A DNA stretch of 64,000 nt from Moringa oleifera. Its lineage: Eukaryota > Streptophyta > Magnoliopsida > Brassicales > Moringaceae. The notes under the pieces are model-generated. The model was not told the origin of the DNA, did no database searches, and saw only the letters and a program-made list of their open reading frames with translations. A program made the position numbers and the translations under genes. Positions 12,778-23,602 of this stretch are shown here, piece by piece (the first letter of the stretch is position 1; the number at the start of each line of letters is the position of its first letter). The stretch covers positions 6,386,001 to 6,450,000 of the forward strand of contig JAJFZO010000344.1 in NCBI GenBank assembly GCA_021397835.1, in the 5' to 3' direction.

Positions 12778-13750
12778 TAGTCCAGTTCCATATCATCTTC
12801 ATTGTACTATTTATTGATGCAAAGGCTGGAGATTTGAGTGGGAAATGAAAAACACAAGCGGAAAAGATCTTGATGCACTCAATAATCATGTATATCATAT
12901 TCAGTTTCTTTTTCTCACTGTCTATGATTATTAGGGAATGCATTATTTTTGATATAATTTATTATGTAGACTGAATTTAAGATCTATGAGCTGACCAACA
13001 CTAGTTAACTTGCAGAATTCTATGTTGGGTTGGTGAAGAGGTTGTTCGCTTCATCACACTTTGCTTTAAGTTGTAATCTTCTTTTGCTATAGTGGCAGAC
13101 TTAACTCATTAAGCCATTATGCTTAAAGTTGTTTAAGTTTCCTTTCTGAAAGACAATATTGACATTATTCTTGTTCTTTATCATATGTGAAGTATATATT
13201 GCTTTAAAATGGTAAGGATGACGATCATTTTTTCTTTTAATGTGAGTTATACTTAAAAGATTATATCAAATAATATTTGGTTAGTTTTCAAGATAATATT
13301 TAAATGTTTGGTTGAATGGTTAGGTCAAAGCATGTTACAAATTAAGGATAAGGATGGATGTGCTTCTTTATGAGTATCTTTTGGTTCAAGAAAAATATGA
13401 TGGTCCTATAAATGCCAATATTCAGTTACCACTTGTGGAAGATTATATTCTCAAGATATAAGTTTTGAATAACTTTTTCACCTTTAACTATTTATAGTGT
13501 AAACATGCTATGGAAAAGAGTTTGAAAAGTATGAAATGAAATGAGTACTCCCATCCTTAACTATTATAAATATTATATAGATAACCATCTAAATAAAGTA
13601 ATGTTGGATGCATTCATATCATCGAATCATGTAAATAACTTGTGTTTTTGGTGTTCTTTTTTGTCATTGGTTTTTTGCTTCATTATCTCTTTATTTGTTA
13701 GCATTTATCATCTTTATCAGTTTTCTTGAAGTTATTTAATCGAATTTTCT
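12778..13750. other. SAM gene 3' flank, no further gene
   Basis: Holds the presumed 3' UTR followed by AT-rich DNA without coding signal. Any 5' LTR of the copia relic that follows should lie in its last few hundred bases, but no copy matching the 3' side was recognised. Confidence 0.45.
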
Positions 13751-13754
13751 CAAC

Positions 13755-16480
13755 AACTAGTATCAAAGTTTTATTCTTTAATTTGTGAGGTCCATTTGGT
13801 TATTTAAAAAATGTCAGTGATTTTTGCAAATTTTGAAGTTAGATATAAGATGATAAGTTTTAAGTGCAAGATAAAGAAATTTGTTCGGAAGAACAAATTC
13901 AGTTTATGACAAATAAAAATAAAAAATTTTGTAGAAAATTTTCAGCTTGATGATGCAATTCAAGATGAGTCTCAAATGTCCATCATCTTTTATTGATATA
14001 GAGAAAACAAGAATCATAAAGAAAGTAAAGAGCGTTATAATCAAGTAATGCGGAAAATCTTAAGGGAGGCTATTGAACTTGCAATTTGCAAAAAAAAAAA
14101 AAAAAAAAAAAAGGGATAAGTTCTACATGGCAAAGTTCTTACCAAATAGAATCTATCTCAAATAAAAGTTCTTTGGATTTAAGATAGATAACAGTAAGTT
14201 AATTGATGCAAATTATAATAACCTTATTACATTGATTTTTGATATTGAAAATCTTGAGGGTAAGATGAAGATTAAGCAATGCTCTTATTGAATTCATTAC
14301 CTAAAGTCTTCAATCAATTGAGACGTATGCTTAAGTGCAACAAGAATAAATTCTCATTAGAATGTGTAGTTGGTGTCGTTCATACAAAAAAATAAGATTT
14401 GAAGATTAAAGAAAACAACTCATTCTAGAGAAGGTTTATTAATTAAAAGCATGCCAAAGAATATGCATGATAAGAAGGAGAATCATTATAGGTTTAGTTT
14501 AAATTTTAAAATACAAAAGAAATGTTGTTGCTATAAAAAGGAAAGGCATTTTAGATGTGACTATCCTAACAAGAAAATCATTTTGAAATATAAAAAAATA
14601 ACAGCATTAAAATTACCAAATATTACAATTATATTACAAGATTATGATAGTGCTGAAGTGTTGGCTGTTTAGGATGGAGAAACAAACACTGAATGAGTCT
14701 ATGATTTTGTATATATGTTCCACATGTGTCATTCCATAGATTATTTCTTTCATTATAAAGAGATTGATGGAGGAAAGATGTTGTTAGGTATGACTAATCA
14801 TTCATGTTAATTAGTATTGGTTTTATAAAACTGAAGTTATCTGATGGAATAAAAAGAGTACTCTCAAATATAAGATATGTACCAAAATCAAAAAAGAAGT
14901 TGATTTTTCTTGGGATGCTAGATTCAACTAGATACCCTTTTAAGGTGGAGAACGACATATTTAAAATTATCAAAGGCTCATTGGTGGTTATAAAAAGATC
15001 AAGACAAAATAGATTGTACATTCTACATGGTGAAATCATAACTATTTTTGCTCTAACAAATTTGACATTAAGCCGTGTGATTGACAAAGGACTTCAAATT
15101 TTATTTAAAAAGAGTGTATTCGATAAAGATAAATTGTCAAGTGTTTTTTGTATGAGTAGTGTGTATTGAAAAATATACCGAATTAAATCTTGAACTTGGT
15201 AAACATATCACAAAGGAGATCATTAATTATATATTTATGTTCACTCAGATATTTAAGAAGTAATAATAACTCCTCTTATAGGTGTTAGATGTTTCTTATT
15301 ATAATAGAAAAATTTGAGTGTTTATTTTGAAAAATAAAAATGAAATACTATGAAGATAATAGAAAGCACAAATTAAGAACCGAACAAGAAAAAAAATTAA
15401 ATATCTTATAACTCACGATGGGCTTCAGTTTTGTGAGAACTTCATTGAGTATTATAAGAACTTAAGCATGACAAGATATATAACAGTTTAAAAAACACCT
15501 CAGCAAAATAGGCTTGTTGATAAGATAAATCAAACTATTTTAGAATGGGTAAGATATATGTTGTTCATGGTAGATTACCACCTAACTTTTGGGTACAAAC
15601 TATTAATAATGATTATTATTTGATAAGTTTATGTCAATCATCTGTTGAACATGTTATGATTCATTTAAGAGTTCTTGTTGCTATAGCACCAATGATGGTA
15701 AATTAGAGTCAAAAGGAGAATGTGTATCTTTCTTGGCTACTTTACAAGTGTGAAAGGCTATAAATGATAGCATCTTTAAGATCTAAAAATAGTTGCTTTA
15801 CTGAAAGGGTGTGGAAAAAGCTATAACTTGTAGCGTCTTCAAAAAATAAAAAAAGTTACTTTAATGAAAGGCAATTAGTTGAGTGAGTTTTTAGTCCTCA
15901 ACCATGTGGAAATGACTCCAATAAATGCAGATATTGATGAAGACATATCAATTATTGAAAGTTAGCAACAAATAGATACAGATTATGTTTTATCCAAAGA
16001 TGGAACCAAAAGGCAAGTCAAACCATCTCAAAGCTTTGAACATGTTGACTAATTGCATATGGAGCATATTCAACCTACAAAACAAAGAAGAGTTAACACA
16101 GTTTGGTGCAAATGGGATTATAAGAGAGCTTAATATCCCGGAGTAGAATTGAAAAGATGTAAAATCAAGTTAATTATAAAAAATTCTAGTGAAGATGAAG
16201 TTGAAACCATTAAGCCAAGATGGAGAATTGTTAAGATAAATGAGTCAAGTGGTTGTATTCAAACTTGAGTATAAGATAGAAGAAAGAAATTATGCTTATC
16301 TTGTGTTTCATTATTTGTGTGTATTCTTATTTATTTGAAGTGGTGGAGTCATCAAGTATACAACTCTTGCCCTTATTTATCAATATATCCTTGTAAACCT
16401 AGTGAAAAATTTTTAAATTTTAGTTCATAATAAATTATACATTTTAGATATTTGACAATTTTATAAAGCAAATGCAACAA
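13755..16480 (+). mobile_element. Ty1/copia LTR retrotransposon relic
   Basis: Plus-strand relic in copia order. There is a decayed tRNA-Met type primer site (AGTATCAAAG, 13759-13768) and a broken gag start near 13811. A gag zinc-knuckle remnant (CCYKKERHFRC, about 14525-14563) follows, then a GAG-pre-integrase segment (RYVPKSKKKLIFLGMLDS, about 14872-14925). Integrase core fragments (HDGLQFCENFIEYYKN and TPQQNRLVDKINQTIL, about 15415-15545) come next. Stops and frameshifts are frequent. Reverse transcriptase is missing. A polypurine-like tract (about 16215-16228) precedes TGTTAAGATAAATG at 16229, the likely start of the 3' LTR. No matching 5' LTR was found. Confidence 0.75.
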
Positions 16481-17510
16481 TTTTCATTAAGATTTTGAGT
16501 ATAATGTATACTATGTCAAGTTTCATACTATTTATCAAATACATAAGCCTATCAACAAATTGAGCATATTTAAATTAACACTATTTTTTTAAAAAAATTC
16601 TTCTTAGCTTGAGTATTTACACCATAAGAAATATAAACAAGTTTATTATTAAAACACCTAATTTTTAAAATACATTCAATATAATGTTTTTGTAAAAATA
16701 TATCTTTTGTCAATTTGATTCCAAAAATAAAATTTGCTTCTATCATATCTCTGGTGTCAAAGTTAAAAGCAAGAAAAAGTTTGATCTTATTAATTACATC
16801 TTTGTTTGTATTGAAAAATAAGAGTGTCATCAATAGTATGAGAGGTAAGTACACAATTCCTATCATCACAGGTTTTAAAATAAATACATTTATCTATGTT
16901 ATTGATCATATGGCCATTTGATATTAACACTTTGGTTAATTTCTAATGTCGTTATTTTGGTACTTAATTTAACTAATTTGCATACTTTATATTTATTATT
17001 TGTGATTAAGCAACATTTAGGTTAATGCAAGTATATTTTTTCATCTGAATCTTTATTTTAAAAAAAAATTAAATATCGATTTAATGATCATAGAAATTAT
17101 GGATTGTTGTACGATCAATATTTTAACAAATGACTTATGGTAAAGATATCAAAATAATTTATCCTTTTTTTTTAATTGTACCCCTTTATAACAAATCTTG
17201 TCTTATATTTTTCAACAAATTAAAATTCTTTTTAAAGACCCATTTAGGATCAATATCTTAGTTATTATTATTTAGAGACAAATTAACCATTTTCATGTGT
17301 GGGGTTATTCATAATTGATTTTTCAAAGGTTTCAGGTCCTTTTGAGAGAAACATAAAAAATCATTACTAAAATGAGTAAAATTTCTAAATTTTTTGCTTC
17401 TCCTAAATTCAACATCTCTACTCTCAGAAGGATTAGATATTTTTTTTGCAATGAAATAAAGGTTTACTTGCCGATATTTAAAAAAAATAATCAAAAAATT
17501 TTGAATTTTT
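16480..17510 (-). mobile_element. Copia reverse-transcriptase relic, opposite strand
   Basis: Read on the minus strand from high to low coordinates, the order is that of copia pol between integrase and RNase H. First comes the linker (FRRSKKFRNFTHFSNDFLCF, about 17373-17430), then the RT start (PKWVFKK, about 17240-17260). The RT middle is badly broken. Next come the C-terminal RT (KIKLFLAFNFDTRDMIEANF and IFGIKLTKDIFLQKHYIECI, about 16660-16800) and a remnant of the conserved stretch that follows (VDRLMYLINS, about 16525-16560). It is tail-to-tail with the plus-strand relic, which lacks exactly this part. Confidence 0.7.
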
Positions 17511-20420
17511 CACTCAGTAATTTTATTTGCTTTGAAGACATAAAAAATAAAATTGTAGAGAATAAAATGAACTTTGGAACCTCTTAGCTATTTATATTAA
17601 AAATAAGATATAAATAAGTATTATGTAATCTTTAAAAATAGATTTAGTATAATGCCCTTAAAGATTATATAATTAAGATATATATATATATATATATATA
17701 TATAAACAAGATAATTAATATCTTACATATAATACCTTAAAAATAATTGTAAAGAAAAATATTTAAAAAAATTTTTTTATTCAAAATACAAAATATATAC
17801 CATTGGTTTTGTCAGTGATGTGTTAGTGAAATACTTATAATGGTAACTATCTATGAAATGATTATAAGAAGCAAACCAGTCATTAATAACTCTTCAAAAT
17901 TGTATAGCAAAGCACATTAATTTCATTTCTATATTCATATGAGTTTTCCTCTTTAGTTCTGCTGCCCTTCTTTCTTTCCTTTCTCTATTGACTTGTTTGG
18001 AAGCCCCATATAATTGAACTGTATAAATATTCATAGTTCTGCAAATGCCAAACAAATCCACAAGGAAAGCCCAACCTGAGCAAAAAGAATGAAACTTTTT
18101 ATGAAAACATTAAAAATATTGGGCCCCACTCAAAAAGAGACAATCAACTTTATGTTTCATTGCACCAAAATAAAAATTAATATAAAAAAAGGCAGCCTTT
18201 CTTTTAATCCCATAAGCAAAGCCACCAACGCCACCCCCACCACCACCACCACCACCACAAGGCTTATCCTATTAATTGTCCACCCAATCTGATCTTTTAC
18301 TGAGTTCATGCTATATCTATCTTTGTAAAGCAATACCAACACTTTCTAAGAAGGATAATGATTTCCAATTGACTTGAAGTAAATCTTTAAAAGAGATTGT
18401 GATATATCATAATTTAATAAAATTAACAATTAAATTTTATTTACTCATTTTTATTTTTATGTTCATATTATAAATTATATTAAAAATTCAACACAAATTA
18501 AAATTAACAAAAAAAAAAATCCTATCAAAAAATGGGTTACAATTTGCGTATTTTTATAAAAACGATCTCTTGTACAAAAAAACACATACCCATTGCAAGA
18601 TTGGGTAAATTGCCATTTACATAGCAATTTTATCTTACTCATACCGTCACACTCTTTTTTCAGAAGAAGAAATTTCTTGATACCAAAGTGAAGAAAATCG
18701 GCTAATCTTCTCTTATATTAGCTTAAATCTTCTCGTAAATTTTCCGGGAAAGTAGTGAAGGCAATATTACATCTTTATGTGTATAGGGAATTCATGCAAA
18801 ATAAAGCTTGTCTTCCCTACTAATCAATTGTAAAAGCACTAACACTCCAACTTTTGGAGAGATGGTTAGAGCATTGACCACGGAATCTCAACAAAGTAGG
18901 GCCTAATCCATAATGATTATGATTAATTAATTTTTCTTTTTTATATATAATAATGTATAAAACTTTTATCTTTTTTCAGGTGTGTTTTGATGTCTCCTCA
19001 AGATGGATATTTCTTTCTTTTTCATTTCTTTTTCCTGTTGTTTCCCTGCAACCAAACAGTTGCATTCTTGGCCTTGTGGACAAAAATAGGTGCTAATTTT
19101 CTATTAATCACTTTAGATTGTTTATTAAATAAAATCAGATGTAAATGTTTATTTTTAATAAATAAAATAATAATACTTTCTTTTAATATTAAAATATTTC
19201 TATTAAAATTAAAATTTTAAAAATGATGGATTCTACCATGAGACCAAAATAATTAACAATCTCATATATTAACTAAGTGTAGATGCAAGCTCTTAAAAGA
19301 TAAAAATACTATGTTGATCTAAGTTTGTGTCAAATTTTTTAAAACTGGTATATTTTTATAATTTATGATATTAATTTAAAAATAAGTAAATAAAATTTAA
19401 TTATTTATTTTATTGCGTCATTTTGTACTATAATTTTTTTATGATCTTTTGTTAATCTAAACTCAAGTTAAATTTTTTTGATATAAAATTAAAAATGTAT
19501 ATTTGTAATAATAAAAATAAAAAATAAATATAAATTATAAATTAAATTAAATTATTTCGTATCACAACTTTTAAATAATTTAAATTAATAAAACTTTTGA
19601 CCCATTTTCTAATTAACATATGACCATAATTTGCTCTTAAAATAAGAGCACGAAGAGGTTTATTTGTAATTATGTCAATCGGCTAGAACAAATCAATTTT
19701 GGTCAGACTATAAGCAAGGAATGTTGACTATTTCATGGTTAATGCATCCCAGCGTGGTTACTACTCGGCCTTTGAATTTAATATTCCAACATTATGACCA
19801 AACAAGTTGTAATATAATAATTGGAAGGTCAAAAAGCAAAAAAATTTGGTGTTTCAATTAATGACGACAAGAATCCAATCTTCTGTTAACAATAATCCCA
19901 AAATTAATGTAAACAAATTAAAGAGTCTTGGTTAAGATTCAACCCTAAATTTGCTCTTTCAATACATATATATATATATATATTATTTATTTAAGAGCCA
20001 CTTTAGGATACATACACCCATATTCTCAGTCATGCTCCTCCTTTATCTATCCCGATTTTAATTTTCAATTTATTTGTAATTGAATTAGTATTTTTTTTAA
20101 AATATAATCTTTGTTAAATAGTAATGTGCGGGCATTGCAAAATTGGGAGGATGAATCTAAAAAAATAACTTTGGTTTAAATTAAAAAATATATAAAATTA
20201 AATAGATGTTTATATCCCTAGAAACAAAATTAGAAATCAATGAGTATTAATTTTTATGAATTGATATGATTATTTTACATGTTTTAATTTAAATAATGAT
20301 ATAATTTAAAATAAGAAAAATATGAATAAATATTAAAAAATTATAAATTATATTTGTTTTTAAAAAATTAAATCATGATACATTGACTCAATTACATTTT
20401 CAATGGTTTAATTTAGGTCA
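17511..20420. other. Intergenic DNA with microsatellites, no gene
   Basis: AT microsatellites lie at about 17679-17704 and 19963-19983, and a CAC/ACC tract at about 18237-18258. Slightly less AT-rich patches at 17.93-18.3 and 19.68-19.8 kb contain no recognisable gene. The short open frames here are low-complexity or sit over the CAC tract. Confidence 0.5.
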
Positions 20421-20429
20421 AATATGATT

Positions 20430-20670
20430 TTCTCGAAATAATATAAAATTTAAATTAAAAACTTGCATTTTTTAAAATTTTTCATTGAAATTAAAATATA
20501 TGTTTAAGTTATCATGATAAAAAAATTTTAAAATAAATTTTCTTTAATTTATTTAAGTTATTTCTAGCAAATTTTAACAATAAAAATATTATCAATTTTT
20601 CATATTTATGTGATTCATGAATTAAATTAAATTAAATAATAAAAAATATAATTAAATTAATTAATACTGT
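20430..20670. repeat. AT-rich dispersed repeat family fragment
   Basis: The phrases ACAATAAAAATATTATCAAT (near 20577-20596) and a following ATTAAATTAAATTAAAT run match the later part of the family copies at 3.95, 39.1, 47.3 and 49.3 kb. Confidence 0.45.
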
Positions 20671-21279
20671 AATATTCAAATTAAAAAGAGTCTTTGGGTT
20701 TTCTTAATTTTTTCCTAAAAAGAATAATTAAATTATTAAATGAAAATATTACTTCTCAAAAATACATAGAAATTCAGGTGGAGCCCAAGCTACTGTTTTT
20801 CGGTTCAACAAATGTCCATCATGCAGTGCCCCATCACTTATGATTAACATTAAAAGCGCAAATAAAGAGAGAAAGACCCAAACACTGTCTTAGGACTGGT
20901 CAACTTTTCTGCCTAGATAACAGCCTATTTTGACCACTATTTTTCTTTTATTTTTCCTATTACATTAAAATTATCAATATATTACATTATTACAGCTAAC
21001 AAAAATAACAACACAACCAAAAGCAAGGCTAGATCCGTAATAACACATTGCGCCCAGGTTAAACTTACAGCAAGAAAAGCATAGCTAACCTCAAGCTCCA
21101 GGTCTCGCTCAAATCTTCTCCTTCCTCTCTCTCTCTATCTCTCAGAGAATGCTATCAGAGGATTCCAACGCGCAAACCCTAATAATACACTCGAATTTTG
21201 AATCAATTTCAGAAATTTGAAGGAATTCGGTCGCCTTTCGAGTTCCATTTTCTGGCCTGCTTTCTTGTTGTTGGCTATT
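20671..21279 (+). other. Presumed promoter and 5' UTR of the U-box gene
   Basis: The sequence becomes less AT-rich from about 20770 and has a CT-rich leader-like patch at 21115-21150. No TATA box could be assigned with confidence. An in-frame ATG at 21217 precedes the chosen start at 21280. Confidence 0.35.
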
Positions 21280-22869
21280 ATGGGTGGTAACGGCAAGCAC
21301 AGATGGAGAATCTCCTTTTATCACCGTTCCTCGAAGCAGCAGCAACCCCCAAAGGAGTTTCTATGTCCTGTTTCCGGGTCCTTAATGTCCGACCCCGTCG
21401 TAGTCTCCTCGGGGCAAACTTTCGACCGGGTCTCCGTTCAAGTCTGCCGCAACCTTGGGTTCGTGCCCAACCTCCCAGACGGGTCTCGTCCAGATTTCTC
21501 CGCGGTCATCCCCAACCTAGCCATCAAATCGGCGATCCTCCGATGGTGCGACAGCTCCGGTACGGAGCACCCGCGCCAACCTGATTATGCCTCTATTGAG
21601 AAAATCGTCTGTACTCAAATGAAATCGGAGCCTGACATTAGGTTTTCGGAGCGGGAGCTGCTGGAGGGGGTTGGGGAGAACCCGCCGGTGATATTTTCGC
21701 ACGCGGTGACCGAATTGGGTCATCGAGTCAATCATTTCTACTCGAGCTCGTCGGAGGAATCTGTGGTTATCGCCCCGAGTCCACTGACCCCTCTGCCTCT
21801 CGCGACTCGCCCTGCGTGTTTCTCTTCCTCGTCGTCTTCTTCTTCTTCTGAAATCACTGAAGCCGAAACCCTAACCCAAATCCCTAGTTGCTCCTCTTCT
21901 TCTTCTTCTCCCGAAGAAGAGGAGCTTTATAGTAAGCTGAGAAGCACGGATGTATTCGATCAAGAACGGGGTGTGATTTCACTCAGGAGGATCACGAGAA
22001 CCAAAGAGGAAGTTAGGGCTTCGCTATGCTCGCCTCGGCTACTTTTAGCACTCCGACCTCTGATCTCGTCAAGGTACGCTGTGGTGCAAACCAACGCCCT
22101 AGCTTCCCTAGTGAATTTATCCTTGGAGAAGCGAAACAAGTTGATGATCGTACGGTCAGGATTCATTCCTCCGCTGATCGATGTGTTGAAGGCAGGGTCC
22201 AATGAGCCACAGGAGCACGCAGCAGGCGCCCTCTTCAGCTTGGCTCTGGAGGATGAGAACAAGATGGCGATTGGAGTTCTGGGCGCCTTGCAGCCGTTGC
22301 TGCACGCACTCCGATCAGACAGCGAGCGGGCTCGACACGACTCTGCCCTGGCGCTGTACCACCTGTCGCTGATGCAGAGCAACCGCTTGAAGCTCGTGAA
22401 ACTGGGAGCTGTTTCGACCCTGCTTTCTATGGTAAACTCGGGCGAGTGTTCAAGTCGGGTGTTGTTGGTTTTGTGCAATTTGGCGGCGTGCAACGATGGT
22501 CGGGCGGCGATGCTGGACGCCAACGCGGTGGGAATACTGGTGAGGAAGTTGAGGGAGGGGGTGTTGGAGTCGGAGGCAAGTCGGGAGAACTGTGTGGCTG
22601 CTTTATTTGCACTGAGCCAAGGGAGCTTGAGGTTCAAAGGGTTGGCCAGAGAAGCCAGAGCTATAGAGGTCCTGAGGGAAGTGGCGGAGAAAGGAAGCGA
22701 AAGAGCCAGAGAGAAAGCGAAGAGGATCATGCAAATGATGAGAGAGAGAGACGAAGAAGAGGAGGGAGAAGATGTAGACTGGGAGGGAGTATTGGAATCC
22801 GGCGGACTGAGTCGAATTCGGTACCGAGTTGGGAACCATCTCCGCAGTCCAAAATCCACTAATTTTTAG
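21280..22869 (+). CDS. PUB39-like: U-box E3 ubiquitin ligase with ARM repeats (PUB38/39/40 type)
   Basis: Intronless, 529 residues. The start at 21280 is preferred over an in-frame ATG 63 bases upstream, because the family N-terminus is short, basic and leads straight into the U-box. The U-box (about residues 23-90) shows PKEFLCPVSGSLMSDPVVVS, GQTFDR and AIKSAILRWC. It recruits the ubiquitin-charged E2. A Ser-rich linker (about 180-220) precedes armadillo repeats (about 225-480; for example NALASLVNLSLEKRNK and EHAAGALFSLALEDENK), which bind substrate. An acidic patch (DEEEEGEDVDWE) and a short basic tail follow. A U-box followed by ARM repeats, without the UND domain, is the PUB38-41 layout. 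GC content is well above that of the surroundings. The next gene downstream is a DNA glycosylase. Confidence 0.93.
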   Translation: MGGNGKHRWRISFYHRSSKQQQPPKEFLCPVSGSLMSDPVVVSSGQTFDRVSVQVCRNLGFVPNLPDGSRPDFSAVIPNLAIKSAILRWCDSSGTEHPRQPDYASIEKIVCTQMKSEPDIRFSERELLEGVGENPPVIFSHAVTELGHRVNHFYSSSSEESVVIAPSPLTPLPLATRPACFSSSSSSSSSEITEAETLTQIPSCSSSSSSPEEEELYSKLRSTDVFDQERGVISLRRITRTKEEVRASLCSPRLLLALRPLISSRYAVVQTNALASLVNLSLEKRNKLMIVRSGFIPPLIDVLKAGSNEPQEHAAGALFSLALEDENKMAIGVLGALQPLLHALRSDSERARHDSALALYHLSLMQSNRLKLVKLGAVSTLLSMVNSGECSSRVLLVLCNLAACNDGRAAMLDANAVGILVRKLREGVLESEASRENCVAALFALSQGSLRFKGLAREARAIEVLREVAEKGSERAREKAKRIMQMMRERDEEEEGEDVDWEGVLESGGLSRIRYRVGNHLRSPKSTNF

Positions 22870-23602
22870 TGTTTTCATTTTCCATTTTCCATTTTGCTTT
22901 GGTCTTTTATTTTTTTGCCTTAGGTGATACAGTGTAAATGTCTGGTAGGCCGAGTCATAGGGTGATTTTGACTCGGTACTGAGTCGGCAGTGTTGGGTTG
23001 TGTGGTGTAAATGTGATAATTGATGATTTTAGGAAGCAAATTGTTTTGTTAAGGAAAGGGTTTAAGCATTTGGTTTTTGTGGATGTGTACATAAGCAGAG
23101 TCTCGGAAGAGAGACACTCATGTCACCTTGTTTTTGATTTGTTGGCTGTTTAGCAAATGAAGCTTTGTTTTTATTATACCAAACTATAGACTATTCAATT
23201 AAATTGGTTAGGCAACTAAGCAAACACAAAACCAAAACGACACAATGATTGGGTGTTTTGGAGTTTTGCATAGTTTGACCGAATGCAGGGCAAAAAGGGG
23301 AAAGAATAGTGAACTCTTTTCTGGTTACTTTTGCTTTTCGGATTCCGCTTCAGCTTTATTCCTGCGTAGTGGCGACTACGACACCAATTAACAGGTGCCC
23401 ATGGGCTTCCTTGACGAGCCGAGAGTCCTGAAGCTAATGGGCCCTGTTGGGTCATTGTGGGTCCCCCTTCAATTATCACCATTTTTTTTCATACTGTTTT
23501 TATTTTTAAAAATATATTATTTCGTAAATAATTAAATAACACAAATGCATATGGTTTGGTATTCAGGATCCTTAGCAACTGAACAGCTCCAACGGGAGGA
23601 CA
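22870..23602. other. U-box gene 3' UTR and glycosylase promoter
   Basis: The 733-bp spacer between two same-strand genes holds the presumed 3' UTR (to about 23200) and the presumed promoter of the glycosylase. A patch at 23.34-23.48 kb is less AT-rich and includes GGGCCC (about 23438). No other gene is seen. Confidence 0.5.

Noticed and set aside
16715..16921. 68-codon plus-strand frame
   Set aside because: Antisense to the minus-strand copia reverse-transcriptase relic.
18856..18912. Possible tRNA-derived or SINE sequence (GGTTAGAGCATTGACC)
   Set aside because: The D-arm-like word is present, but the anticodon arm does not pair properly and no good B box follows.
21960..22859. 299-codon minus-strand frame
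   Set aside because: Antisense shadow of the GC-rich U-box/ARM coding exon; Ser/Leu-rich with no family resemblance.
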